The notes under the pieces: generated by a model
What the model was told of the DNA's origin: nothing
The model's database searches: none
The model's input: the letters and a program-made list of their open reading frames with translations, nothing else
DNA from: Rhodoferax ferrireducens
Lineage (GTDB): Bacteria > Pseudomonadota > Gammaproteobacteria > Burkholderiales > Burkholderiaceae_C
Direction: 5' to 3'
Assembly (NCBI RefSeq): GCF_003347515.1
Contig: NZ_QEII01000303.1
Span: forward strand, 1 to 64,000
DNA: 64,000 nt
Made by a program: the position numbers and the translations under genes
Shown: piece by piece, positions 42,019 through 50,208 of the stretch
Position numbering within the stretch: the first letter of the stretch is position 1
How the letters are laid out: the number at the start of each line of letters is the position of its first letter

Positions 42019-42729
42019 TCATGCCGGGTAGGCCTTCTCTATCGCGTCAAGCATGGACCACAGAAGGTCCAGTTTGAATTGAAGAATATCAAGCGCGCGC
42101 TGTTGTTGCGCGCGGGTGGTGAAATGTTCCAGCGTGACCTTCAGGCCATGCTCCACGTCGCGCGAGGCCAGCGGGATGCGGCTGCGGAAGTAGTCCAGCC
42201 CGCTGGACTCGATCCAGGGGTAATGAACCGGCCAGGTGACCAGACGATCCTTGTGGATCTGCGGTGCAAACATTTCCGTGAGCGATGAACACACGCCTTC
42301 TTGCCATGGGGCGTGGCGCGCGAAATTGACATAGGCATCGCAGGCAAAGCGAACGCCGGGCACCACGGCCTTGAGCGACCACAAATCATCGCGGGCAATG
42401 CCCACCGCCTCCCCCAGTCGGGTCCAGGCTTCCATGCCGCCGGCATTGGCCCCCTGAAAATCGTCGTGCCCATCGTGGTCCAGCATGCGCTGAATCCAGA
42501 GCCGGCGGTGCGCCCGGTCCGGCATGTTGGACATGACGGCGGCGTCCTTGATCGGTATGCACCACTGGTAATAGAAGCGGTTGGCGACCCAGCCGCGCAC
42601 CTGCTCAGGCGAGCATTCACCGCTGTTGAGTCGCACGTTGAACGCATGGTGGATGTGATAGGCCGTGCCTTTGTCGCGCAGGCGATTTTCGAACTCTGCG
42701 TGGTCCCAAGCCAGGGTGTGATCAGCCAT
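42019..42729 (-). CDS. pqqC: Pyrroloquinoline-quinone synthase PqqC
   Basis: A 236-residue cofactorless oxidase for the last ring closure and eight-electron oxidation. YHIHHAFNVRLNSGECSPEQVRGWVANRFYYQ is the conserved core. The ATG at 42729 has TTGGAAG before it and overlaps the pqqB stop by 8 bp; an ATG at 42759 inside pqqB is less likely. Confidence 0.97.
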   Translation of the reverse strand: MADHTLAWDHAEFENRLRDKGTAYHIHHAFNVRLNSGECSPEQVRGWVANRFYYQWCIPIKDAAVMSNMPDRAHRRLWIQRMLDHDGHDDFQGANAGGMEAWTRLGEAVGIARDDLWSLKAVVPGVRFACDAYVNFARHAPWQEGVCSSLTEMFAPQIHKDRLVTWPVHYPWIESSGLDYFRSRIPLASRDVEHGLKVTLEHFTTRAQQQRALDILQFKLDLLWSMLDAIEKAYPA

Positions 42730-43654
42730 TTGAACTTCCAAGGGTAATTGCCATGCCATCCCAGGCCACCTCGATGCCGGCCGCCGTCAGGGCCGCACGC
42801 TCGGGTGAATCGCTGCGCAGAATGGGGTTGGTGTTGTTGATGTGGATGAGAATTTTTCGGGTGCGCTTGGGCAGGGCCGCCAGCACTTCGATCATGCCGC
42901 CCGGTCCGGACTGGGCCAGGTGACCCATGTCCGCGGCCGTTTTGTCCGACAGCCCCAGGGCCTGCATTTCGTCGTTGCGCCAGCAGGTCCCGTCGACCAG
43001 CACCACATCGGCCGTGGCCATGGCCTGCGCCACGGCCGGCTCCATGCGGCCCAGTCCCGGGGCATAAAGCAGGCGCTGGCCGCTTTGGATGTCTTCAATC
43101 ACCACGCCGATGTTGTCGCCCGGCAGCGGGGCATCCCGGCGCGGCGAAAACGGTGGCGCGTTGCTGGACAGGGGTATCACGGTAAACCGGATGTCCTCCA
43201 GCCCGGGCACCGCGAAGTCAGGCTCGGTCAGCGAGAGCAGGTGCGCCTCCACACCCGCATAGTGCGACAGCACGCGAACCAGGGGCAGGCTGGTGTTGAG
43301 CTCGTCCAGCACCTGGGGCGTGGCGTACAGGGGGAGCGCCGTGCGGCGTTCACGCAGCATCAGCAAACCGGTGACATGGTCGATTTGCGCGTCCATGAGC
43401 AGGACTGCAACGATGCCACTGTCGCGCAAAGCCCGTGCCGGTTGCAGCTCGGGCATGGCGCGCACCTGGGCCAGAATATCGGGGGAAGCATTGACCAGCA
43501 ACCAGTCCTGGCCGTTGCGTGACACCGCAATCGAAGACTGGGTGCGCGCTGTCAACGCCGGGTCACCTTGGCGCACCGCAGCACAGTTGCTGCAATTGCA
43601 ATTCCATTGGGGAAAGCCGCCGCCGGCGGCCGACCCCAAAACGCGTATGTGCAT
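42722..43654 (-). CDS. pqqB: PQQ biosynthesis protein PqqB
   Basis: A 310-residue MBL-fold oxygenase that hydroxylates the Tyr of the crosslinked intermediate. GSAAGGGFPQWNCNCSNC at the N-terminus and DAQIDHVTGLLMLRE, the family's altered metal motif, are typical. Follows pqqA. Confidence 0.97.
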   Translation of the reverse strand: MHIRVLGSAAGGGFPQWNCNCSNCAAVRQGDPALTARTQSSIAVSRNGQDWLLVNASPDILAQVRAMPELQPARALRDSGIVAVLLMDAQIDHVTGLLMLRERRTALPLYATPQVLDELNTSLPLVRVLSHYAGVEAHLLSLTEPDFAVPGLEDIRFTVIPLSSNAPPFSPRRDAPLPGDNIGVVIEDIQSGQRLLYAPGLGRMEPAVAQAMATADVVLVDGTCWRNDEMQALGLSDKTAADMGHLAQSGPGGMIEVLAALPKRTRKILIHINNTNPILRSDSPERAALTAAGIEVAWDGMAITLGSSNG

Positions 43655-43718
43655 ATAGTCAATCTTGGATTAGGAAGAGCGAGGCTTGCGCCCAGGGTGC
43701 AGGCCTCGCTCAGTCGAA

Positions 43719-43793
43719 TCATCGGTTGGCGATGTACATCGTGATTTCAAAACCGAAACGCAGATCGGTGAAAGCGGGTGTGGTCCATTGCAT
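43719..43793 (-). CDS. pqqA: PQQ precursor peptide PqqA
   Basis: A 24-residue peptide MQWTTPAFTDLRFGFEITMY plus IANR. Glu16 and Tyr20 (E-x-x-x-Y) are the residues that become PQQ. A short peptide, so easy to miss. First gene of the operon, with a sigma-54 type promoter 85-100 bp upstream and AAGGAG before the ATG on the minus strand. Confidence 0.97.
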   Translation of the reverse strand: MQWTTPAFTDLRFGFEITMYIANR

Positions 43794-43878
43794 GAGAGTG
43801 CTCCTTGTCGTGGTTAAGTGAATCAAACCGCATTCCCGAATTGAATGAAAGAAAAAGGAATACGGTCTGTTATTCAAC

Positions 43879-43895
43879 AGCAATTTTTGGGCCAT
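43879..43895 (-). promoter_or_regulatory. Sigma-54 type promoter of the pqq operon
   Basis: On the minus strand ATGGCCCAAAAATTGCTG: GG and GC are separated by exactly ten bases, with TGGC at -24 and TTGCT at -12. It lies 86-102 bp upstream of the pqqA start. Confidence 0.65.
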
Positions 43896-44018
43896 AGCAA
43901 GTACCCGCTGAAATCGACGCCCCCACCAGGAATTCAGGACGTCCAGGCACCTTGCGCCCCCTTTGGACAAGGTCACGCTCGTGAACGGCCTTCGCCTGCC
44001 ATCCGCTCTGGGAGAGCA

Positions 44019-44044
44019 GTGTTCAATCCTGAGACATCGAACAC
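44019..44044. promoter_or_regulatory. Candidate activator site upstream of pqqA
   Basis: GTGTTC, 14 bases, GAACAC: an inverted repeat about 125-150 bp upstream of the sigma-54 element. The same half-sites form a tight palindrome at 49998-50010. It lies just beyond the 3' end of apbE. Confidence 0.5.
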
Positions 44045-44073
44045 CGGGTTAATACGGAGCGTGCAAACCCAAG

Positions 44074-45063
44074 TCAGGCCGCTTTCAATTGCAGCCCGGG
44101 CGTTGCCTGCCAATGCCCGGCCTTGTCCACCACCAGCACGTCCACCTGCCACGCCCGCGCCAAACGCAAGGCGCCATGGAAGCCGGCGACGAACATGACT
44201 TTGGTCAACGCATCGGCCAGGGCGCAACTGGGCGCCGCGACGGTGACGCCCGCCAGTTCGCTCGGCGAATAGCCCGTGTGTGGATCAAAAATATGGTGGT
44301 GTCGCCGGTCCGGGCTGAAAGTGCATTCGTTGTCTGCGGAGGTGGCCATGCTGCGCCCGTCCATCGCCAGCCGGGTCAGAAGCATCTGTTCATGGCGCGG
44401 ATCGGCGATCCCCAGCAACCAGTCACGTTGCGGTTCGGGGCGTCCCAAGGCCGTCCACTCCCCGGTATTGACCAGCGCCTGGCGCATGCCGTGGGCCTGC
44501 AGTTGGGCTCGCACCAGATCGGCAGCGAAGCCCTGGGCGATGCCGTTGAGGGTCACGCCCATGCCGGGCCGGCGCAGGCGGATCTGGTCGTTTGAAATTT
44601 CCAGCCCTTGCCAGCCGACGGCGGCACGGGCCTTCGCCACGGCCGTGGCCGACGGCAGGGTGCCCTGGCGCCGGGCGGTTTCAAAGACACTCCACAGCGG
44701 TTGCACGGTTACGTCGAACGCGCCTGCGCTGCGCGCGGAAACGGTTTGCGCGAGCTGGAAAATCTTGACCAGATCCGGGTGGGGGGAAGTCAACACGCCA
44801 TCCCGGTTGAGTCGGCTGATCGCGCTGCCCGGGTCGAACAAGCTCATGTGGGCTTCGACATGGCGGACGGTGCTCACCGCCGCATCCAGCGCCCGTTCGG
44901 CCCGCGCGCCCTCGGCATGGGCCACGCGCAAGGACAACACCGTTCCCAGTCCGGTCAGGGTGCGCTCATGCCATGGCAGCGCAGCGCCCGCTCGGGATGT
45001 CGCGCCGACCGCATGGGCGGCGGCCACGCCCAAGCTGGTTTGCAGGAAGACACGACGCTTCAT
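44074..45063 (-). CDS. apbE: FAD:protein FMN transferase (ApbE)
   Basis: A 329-residue periplasmic flavin transferase with a twin-arginine-like leader (MKRRVFLQTSLG). MSLFDPGSAISRLNRDG, GITLNGIAQGFAAD-type NGIAQGFAADLV, and DGRSMATSADNE plus HHIFDPHTGYSP are the FAD and metal-binding segments. Its ATG overlaps the stop of the NosR-like gene, whose product has an ApbE target motif, so the pair is almost certainly enzyme and substrate. Confidence 0.93.
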   Translation of the reverse strand: MKRRVFLQTSLGVAAAHAVGATSRAGAALPWHERTLTGLGTVLSLRVAHAEGARAERALDAAVSTVRHVEAHMSLFDPGSAISRLNRDGVLTSPHPDLVKIFQLAQTVSARSAGAFDVTVQPLWSVFETARRQGTLPSATAVAKARAAVGWQGLEISNDQIRLRRPGMGVTLNGIAQGFAADLVRAQLQAHGMRQALVNTGEWTALGRPEPQRDWLLGIADPRHEQMLLTRLAMDGRSMATSADNECTFSPDRRHHHIFDPHTGYSPSELAGVTVAAPSCALADALTKVMFVAGFHGALRLARAWQVDVLVVDKAGHWQATPGLQLKAA

Positions 45064-47207
45064 CAGAACTCTCCTTGAACCGCGGGACGGGCTTCACGTA
45101 CCGGCACGATAGGAATGACAGGCGGGCGATTCGATTTGCGGCTTTTGGCGATCAGGGGCACGCACAGCTGCTCGCTCTGGTAGATGGCGACACAGTCCAG
45201 ACACTGGAAGCATTCGTCATAGTCGATCGCGCCTTTTTTGTCGATTGCCTGGTAGCTGCAATCGTTGCGGCAGCGCTGGCACGGTTGCCCGCACTCGCTG
45301 CGTCGCGGTAGCCAGTCGATGCGGCGCAAGCGCCCCAGCAGGGCCATGCCCGCACCCAAGGGGCACAGGTAACGGCAGTAGCTCTTGTAAACAAAAGCAC
45401 TGAGCAACACCATGACGCCCGCCCACACCACAAAAGGCCAGGCCCGGTCGAACACCAGGGTGATGCTGGTTTTGAATGGTTCGACTTCCACCACGCGGTC
45501 CGTCCAGGGCACGGAAAAACAGGCAAGCACCAGAATGCCGGCCAGCACGGCGTACTTGACCCGTTTGAGCCTGGCGTCGACGCGGTCCGGAACCTGCATC
45601 GGACGGATGCCCAGGCGCCAGGCCAGCTTGCTCACCAGCTCCTGAAGGGCGCCGAACGGGCAGAGCCAGCCACAGAAGGTGCCACGACCCCAAAGGAAAA
45701 AAGTGACGATGACGAAAGCCCACAACAGCACCGTCATCGGGTCATAAAGAAAGAAGCTCAAACTGCGCCCGGCAATCACAGCCTGCAGCAGCGCCGTGAT
45801 GTTGACGATGGACAACTGGCCCTGGGCGTACCAGCCGATGAAGCCGAGGGTGAACAGGAGATAGCCGGTGCGGAAATAAGCCAGTCGGCGTGGGCTGTGA
45901 GACAGCCCGATCTGTTGGCGCAAGGCCCACGTCAGCGCCGCGAGCGCCAGGACCAGCACCACCAATTCGCCGCGGCGCCCGGTCCAGATCGAGTGCCAGG
46001 TCTTGTTGTCGGCGCTCGCCGCTTCGAAATAGGGCTCAGGCAACTGCGCGCCGAAGGCAAAGCTCTTTCGCACGCGTTCGGGATAAATCATGCCCTTGCT
46101 GCGCGTGACGTGCAGCTCGAAATCCAGCGCCTGGGCCGGGTCCAGCCCCGCCGGTGCAATCACGCGAAACACCCGCCACGGCGCGGCTCGCAGGGGCGGC
46201 GGCAGCTTCAGGCGGGTGTCGAGATCGAGGTCGCGGATTTCCAGCGGCAAGCTCTGCTGGTGCAGGGTCACGCGGTCCGGCACGGCGCCGCGGACAAAGT
46301 CCTCGCCCAATAGGGAATAACGACCACTGCCGAGCACCAGCAAGGCCTGCTCGCCCGGCTCCAGGCGTCGCTGCAGATATTGCCAGGCGTCTGGTGTCAT
46401 GAGGTTACGCCCGACCGACGGAACGTTCAGGTAAGCGACATAGAGGTCGATGAAATTCGCGTCCGGCGCCAGTCTGGCCTCGGCGTCCAGCCCCTCTCCC
46501 ACGGTGCCGACAAAGGCCTGATCAATGTCCCGGTTCCGGAACGTCTTCCTGGTGATGAGACCGGCGTTGACCAGGGCCTCCCAGTCCATGGGTGCGAACA
46601 CATCGGGTTTGATGCGCGCCACCAAGTCGGGGTCACGACCTTCGGCGTAGCCCAGTTTGGCCCGCGCCACCTTGAGCGCTGATGACAGCAGGCTCTGATT
46701 GAGAATGCGCACCGAGGCCGTGGCTTTCGACACGCCATCGATGTAGACGTTGGCGCTGCCAACTTTATTGGCACTGTTCAGGTTGGAGCCGATCTTGATG
46801 TTCTGCATCAGCGAGAGACCCTGGTACTGCTCCACGAAGCGCAGCATCGGCCCTTCGCCCAGGCCGTCCAGAAACACCGGCTCGTGTTGCGACAGCACCT
46901 TGACGTTCATGAATTCGCCTTTGGCACTGAGCATGACCAGCAGATTGAACGGTGTTCCCGAAAAGCCGGGAATCGGTGCCAGATCGATCGACTCGAAAAC
47001 ATAGGCAACGATGGGGGTCGCCGTGCCATCCTGCTTCAGGAGCGGCCAGACCGGAACCCCCTGCTCTTTCTCGCCGACGATCAAGGGCGACGGGAAGGCC
47101 TTCAACATCGACTCCCGTGTCATCACGCCCGCATGGGCCGGCCCGCAGACCAGCAGTGCAGCCACCCACAATGCGATGACCTTGCAGAAGTCAATTGAAA
47201 GGCGCAT
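45063..47207 (-). CDS. NosR/NirI-like flavo-iron-sulfur membrane protein
   Basis: A 714-residue protein. Signal peptide, then a periplasmic FMN-binding domain whose DGVSKAT (157-163) matches the ApbE flavinylation motif with Thr163 as the linking residue. About six membrane spans follow (from residue 415), with two CxxxCP motifs (FCGWLCPFGA, YCRYLCPLGA), then cytoplasmic 4Fe-4S clusters (CGQPCQRCRNDC and CFQCLDC). NosR moves quinol electrons across the membrane to nitrous oxide reductase, but no nos gene is here. In this setting it may serve the alcohol-oxidation chain or metal uptake (inference). Confidence 0.85.
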   Translation of the reverse strand: MRLSIDFCKVIALWVAALLVCGPAHAGVMTRESMLKAFPSPLIVGEKEQGVPVWPLLKQDGTATPIVAYVFESIDLAPIPGFSGTPFNLLVMLSAKGEFMNVKVLSQHEPVFLDGLGEGPMLRFVEQYQGLSLMQNIKIGSNLNSANKVGSANVYIDGVSKATASVRILNQSLLSSALKVARAKLGYAEGRDPDLVARIKPDVFAPMDWEALVNAGLITRKTFRNRDIDQAFVGTVGEGLDAEARLAPDANFIDLYVAYLNVPSVGRNLMTPDAWQYLQRRLEPGEQALLVLGSGRYSLLGEDFVRGAVPDRVTLHQQSLPLEIRDLDLDTRLKLPPPLRAAPWRVFRVIAPAGLDPAQALDFELHVTRSKGMIYPERVRKSFAFGAQLPEPYFEAASADNKTWHSIWTGRRGELVVLVLALAALTWALRQQIGLSHSPRRLAYFRTGYLLFTLGFIGWYAQGQLSIVNITALLQAVIAGRSLSFFLYDPMTVLLWAFVIVTFFLWGRGTFCGWLCPFGALQELVSKLAWRLGIRPMQVPDRVDARLKRVKYAVLAGILVLACFSVPWTDRVVEVEPFKTSITLVFDRAWPFVVWAGVMVLLSAFVYKSYCRYLCPLGAGMALLGRLRRIDWLPRRSECGQPCQRCRNDCSYQAIDKKGAIDYDECFQCLDCVAIYQSEQLCVPLIAKSRKSNRPPVIPIVPVREARPAVQGEF

Positions 47208-47248
47208 TGATACAGGCGGCCTCGGACTGGGGGCGATGCGCTTGCTGG

Positions 47249-47626
47249 CTAATGGGAAAGAATCCAGAACACCAGCTGGCGGGCATCGCCTTCCGAGATG
47301 GCCACCGCGTTGGGCGGCATGGCGATGCCGGCAGCCTTGTTCTTCCAGTGGCTGGCGTAGGGGTTGGAGCCTTCCAGGACGATGCGGGTCAGGAATTCAG
47401 CGGCGCCGGGCTTGCCTTTGTACTGAACAGCAACGTCTTCCCACGCCGGGCCGACGGGCTTGCTGCCATCCTTGGCGTCCAGGTGCTTCAAGGTGTGGCA
47501 GGTGAAGCAACCGGCATTGGATGCCATCTTCTTGGCTTTCTCATCGTTGGCCTGGTCTGCCATGGCAGAGACCGAAGTGAGCATGACAAGGCCGGTGAGG
47601 CCTGCGAGTAGAGTGCGATGGATCAT
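47249..47626 (-). CDS. Small periplasmic cytochrome c (c551 type)
   Basis: A 125-residue protein with a signal peptide ending SAMA, haem site CFTCH (40-44), PVGPAWEDVAVQYKG, and a Met ligand in GIAMPPNAVAIS. It is a class I cytochrome, probably the redox partner of the NosR-like protein or of the PQQ dehydrogenase. I use the ATG at 47626; the ORF's extra upstream residues run into the TonB receptor gene. Confidence 0.9.
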   Translation of the reverse strand: MIHRTLLAGLTGLVMLTSVSAMADQANDEKAKKMASNAGCFTCHTLKHLDAKDGSKPVGPAWEDVAVQYKGKPGAAEFLTRIVLEGSNPYASHWKNKAAGIAMPPNAVAISEGDARQLVFWILSH

Positions 47627-47670
47627 GGTGATGTTCTCCGATTGATGAAAAAAATGTAGGCCCTGCTCAT

Positions 47671-49773
47671 TCACAGCGGCAAGACCAGGCGCATTCCTAG
47701 CGTCCAGTTCCGACCCGGCGCCGGCTCATAGAACTGGGACAAGGCCTGGTTGACAATCACCGAGCCGACATAGCGCTCGTCGCTCAGGTTGTCGATGCGG
47801 GCATAGGCCGTCAGGCTGCCGGCGCCCACGGCCCAGCCGTGACTGGCCTTCAAATTCACGGTGTAGTAACCATCGGCCGATGCGGTATTGGTGTCGTTGG
47901 CATACAGCCGGCCGGCCTGGGTGAACTCAAGACCGGCCTGGGTGCCCAAACCCCTGTCTTTTTTGCTGCCGGTCATAGGCTGGCCCGTCCACAACAGTTC
48001 CGAGAAAAGAAAGCTCTGGGGAATGCCGGGAATCTTGTTGCCGGACGCCACCGTGGTGCTACCACTGGTGAAGGTCTGCGAGAAGCTCGCGTCAATCCGC
48101 GAGGCCGCCAAGGTGGCTCGCACATGCGGTGTCAACAAGGTGCTGCCGGAGAGCTCCCAGCCGGTTCGTCGGGTCCCGGGCGCGTTCTTGAACGTGGAGT
48201 TTCCGCCGTTGCTGCTGGCCACCACCAACTCATCGCTTGAATCGATCTGGAACAACGTGAAATCCAGCCGGGATTGAGGACCTGGCGCCCACTTCGCACC
48301 CAGCTCGTAATGCTGGCTGCTGGAAGCATTCAAGGTGCTGTTGAAGCCCGGCGTGCCACCGCCACTGTAGGCCACCTCGGCCAGGGTCGGGCTCTCGAAA
48401 CCCTTGCCGTAATTGGCATACAGGTTGAGGCTGTCCGTGGGGTGGTAGGTGAGCCCCAGCACCGGGCTGCCGGCCTGGTAGCGCGTCGCGCCGGAACCGT
48501 CGCCATCGCTCAGGTAATTGTCATCGCTCGTGAAGCGGACGGTGCTGTAGCGCAGACCGGCCACCACCGAGATCTTGTCCGACATCAAGGCGGTCGCCTG
48601 GACAAACAGATCGCTGTTTTCGGCCTGGTTGTCCTCGTTGCGGGTGGTGGACCTTTTCTCGCCCAATGCCGCAACGCCGCCCTGGCGCGTTTCCCGGGAA
48701 CGGTCAAACTCGTAGCCCGCCACCCATATCACCGGTGTGCCGCTGATGTGGGTCTGTGCGTTGTACTGCAGGCCGGTGCCATAGTAGGCCCGCGCCAGTC
48801 CTACCCAGGCGCCGGTTGCGCCCAGGCTCTGGTATTGAAGATTGTCCCGCGTGCCATAGTAAAGGCGAGCCGTCACGGAGCGATCGCTGTCAATGGTGTG
48901 GACCAGCGAGCTGCCGAGCTGATTCTGCAGCACGACCTTGCGCACACCACGGCTGACGGCGTTGTTCCCCGCCTGCGCCGGATTGGCAGCCACCTGCGCG
49001 GCGGTAAGCCCAAGCGGGTCTTGTGCCAGGGGCATGTCGAACTGGTTGAACACCACGTTCACGTGGGTTTTCTCGCCGGCGTCAAAGCTCAGTTTTCCAT
49101 TGAACTGTTTGCGCTCGGTCTTGCTATGGTCGCGGTAGCCATCGGTGTCAAAGGTGCTGTAGTCGGCCACCAGACCGTAGTCACCGACACGCCCGGCGTA
49201 TTGCCAGTCGGCGCGGCGCAGGCCGAAGGAGCCGGTGTAGTACTGCGCGTCGAATTCCGGCTGTGCGGGTGCGTCTCGCGTGAAGGCCTGGATCACGCCG
49301 CCGGCCGAGTTGCCGTACAGCTGCGCCAGCGGGCCGCGCAACACTTCGATGCGATCGGTGGAGGTCAGGCTGATGGAGGAGCCTTGGCCCTGGCCGTCCG
49401 GCGTGGTGGCGGGAATGCCGTCCACCAGCAAGCGGATGCCGCGGATGCCGAAAGCCGAGCGGGCACCAAAGCCGCGGATGGACACCTGCAGATCCTGCGC
49501 GTAGTTTTGCCGGTTCAGAATCGTCAGGCCGGGCACCCGGTTCAGCGACTCCGACAGGTTGACTTGAGGGCCGGCATTCTCGATCGTGTCCCGATCGATC
49601 GACTGGATGGCGGCCGGCGCATCAAAGCTGCGTTGCTCGGCACGCGAGGCGGACACCACGACATCCGCCAGGGTCTGGGCATGCAGCCCCGCATGACCGG
49701 CGGAGGTCACGGCCAGCGTGAACGTTGTTTTGACAAGCAAAGCCATTTGCTTTTTCTTACTGACTTGACGCAT
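47671..49773 (-). CDS. TonB-dependent outer membrane receptor
   Basis: A 700-residue beta-barrel with an N-terminal plug: TLADVVVSASRAEQRSFDAPAAIQ (TonB box region), RVPGLTILNRQNYAQDLQVSIRGFGARSAFGIRGIRLLVDGIP, and a C-terminal barrel ending in an aromatic-rich strand (NWTLGMRLVLPL). Start at 49773 gives a proper signal peptide. It heads the unit cytochrome c, NosR-like, ApbE. Receptors beside lanthanide-type dehydrogenases often import metal chelates, so a lanthanide or other metal chelate is the guess; PQQ is another. Confidence 0.88.
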   Translation of the reverse strand: MRQVSKKKQMALLVKTTFTLAVTSAGHAGLHAQTLADVVVSASRAEQRSFDAPAAIQSIDRDTIENAGPQVNLSESLNRVPGLTILNRQNYAQDLQVSIRGFGARSAFGIRGIRLLVDGIPATTPDGQGQGSSISLTSTDRIEVLRGPLAQLYGNSAGGVIQAFTRDAPAQPEFDAQYYTGSFGLRRADWQYAGRVGDYGLVADYSTFDTDGYRDHSKTERKQFNGKLSFDAGEKTHVNVVFNQFDMPLAQDPLGLTAAQVAANPAQAGNNAVSRGVRKVVLQNQLGSSLVHTIDSDRSVTARLYYGTRDNLQYQSLGATGAWVGLARAYYGTGLQYNAQTHISGTPVIWVAGYEFDRSRETRQGGVAALGEKRSTTRNEDNQAENSDLFVQATALMSDKISVVAGLRYSTVRFTSDDNYLSDGDGSGATRYQAGSPVLGLTYHPTDSLNLYANYGKGFESPTLAEVAYSGGGTPGFNSTLNASSSQHYELGAKWAPGPQSRLDFTLFQIDSSDELVVASSNGGNSTFKNAPGTRRTGWELSGSTLLTPHVRATLAASRIDASFSQTFTSGSTTVASGNKIPGIPQSFLFSELLWTGQPMTGSKKDRGLGTQAGLEFTQAGRLYANDTNTASADGYYTVNLKASHGWAVGAGSLTAYARIDNLSDERYVGSVIVNQALSQFYEPAPGRNWTLGMRLVLPL

Positions 49774-49870
49774 ATCACTTTCTCGATCAATCACTTGATC
49801 ACATACCCACTGAATAGGACTACTCCTGACTGCCATTCAAATTGAAGAAGACGGCAATCTTCCTTTTCAC

Positions 49871-49887
49871 AGCAATATTCAGGCCAA
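49871..49887 (-). promoter_or_regulatory. Sigma-54 type promoter of the TonB receptor unit
   Basis: Minus strand TTGGCCTGAATATTGCTG, with GG-N10-GC spacing, TTGCT at -12. About 100 bp upstream of the receptor start and 111 bp from the shared dyad at 49998-50027. Confidence 0.62.
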
Positions 49888-49997
49888 ATCAAATAGGACG
49901 CTGGCGTGGCATTCCTCTACCCGGAGTCAGGCTTCTTCGTGCGCATGGATCACCTTGGGACAGGCGTGCGGGCGTTGTTCCTGTTCGCGTGCCACTT

Positions 49998-50027
49998 GTG
50001 TTCAGAACACGTGTTCACGATTGACAC
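49998..50027. promoter_or_regulatory. Candidate activator sites between two divergent sigma-54 promoters
   Basis: A perfect 13-bp palindrome GTGTTCAGAACAC (49998-50010), directly followed by a second GTGTTC half-site whose GTGT pairs with ACAC (50024-50027). It lies about 100 bp from each of the two divergent sigma-54 promoters, the usual distance for an enhancer-binding activator. Confidence 0.6.
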
Positions 50028-50125
50028 AGTCTGCAGGGTTAACGCGAATACGACAAACGCGAAATGCAGTCTCGATGTGGGTTGGCGCAGGAAACTTAAG
50101 CTTGGTTAAGAGTCGCGAGATAGAT

Positions 50126-50142
50126 CGGCACGATCTTTGCAA
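50126..50142 (+). promoter_or_regulatory. Sigma-54 type promoter of the PQQ dehydrogenase
   Basis: CGGCACGATCTTTGCAA: GG-N10-GC with GGCACG at -24 and TTTGCA at -12, the best match of the five in the window. It lies 67-83 bp upstream of the dehydrogenase start. Confidence 0.75.
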
Positions 50143-50208
50143 TCCGATGGCTTGGAGTTTCAAATTCCTTCAACCCCGTTTCAGTATTGACACAACAAGG
50201 AGACACAC

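Noticed and set aside
48274..49845. Plus-strand ORF of 523 codons
   Set aside because: Exact antisense of the TonB receptor; no recognisable protein features.
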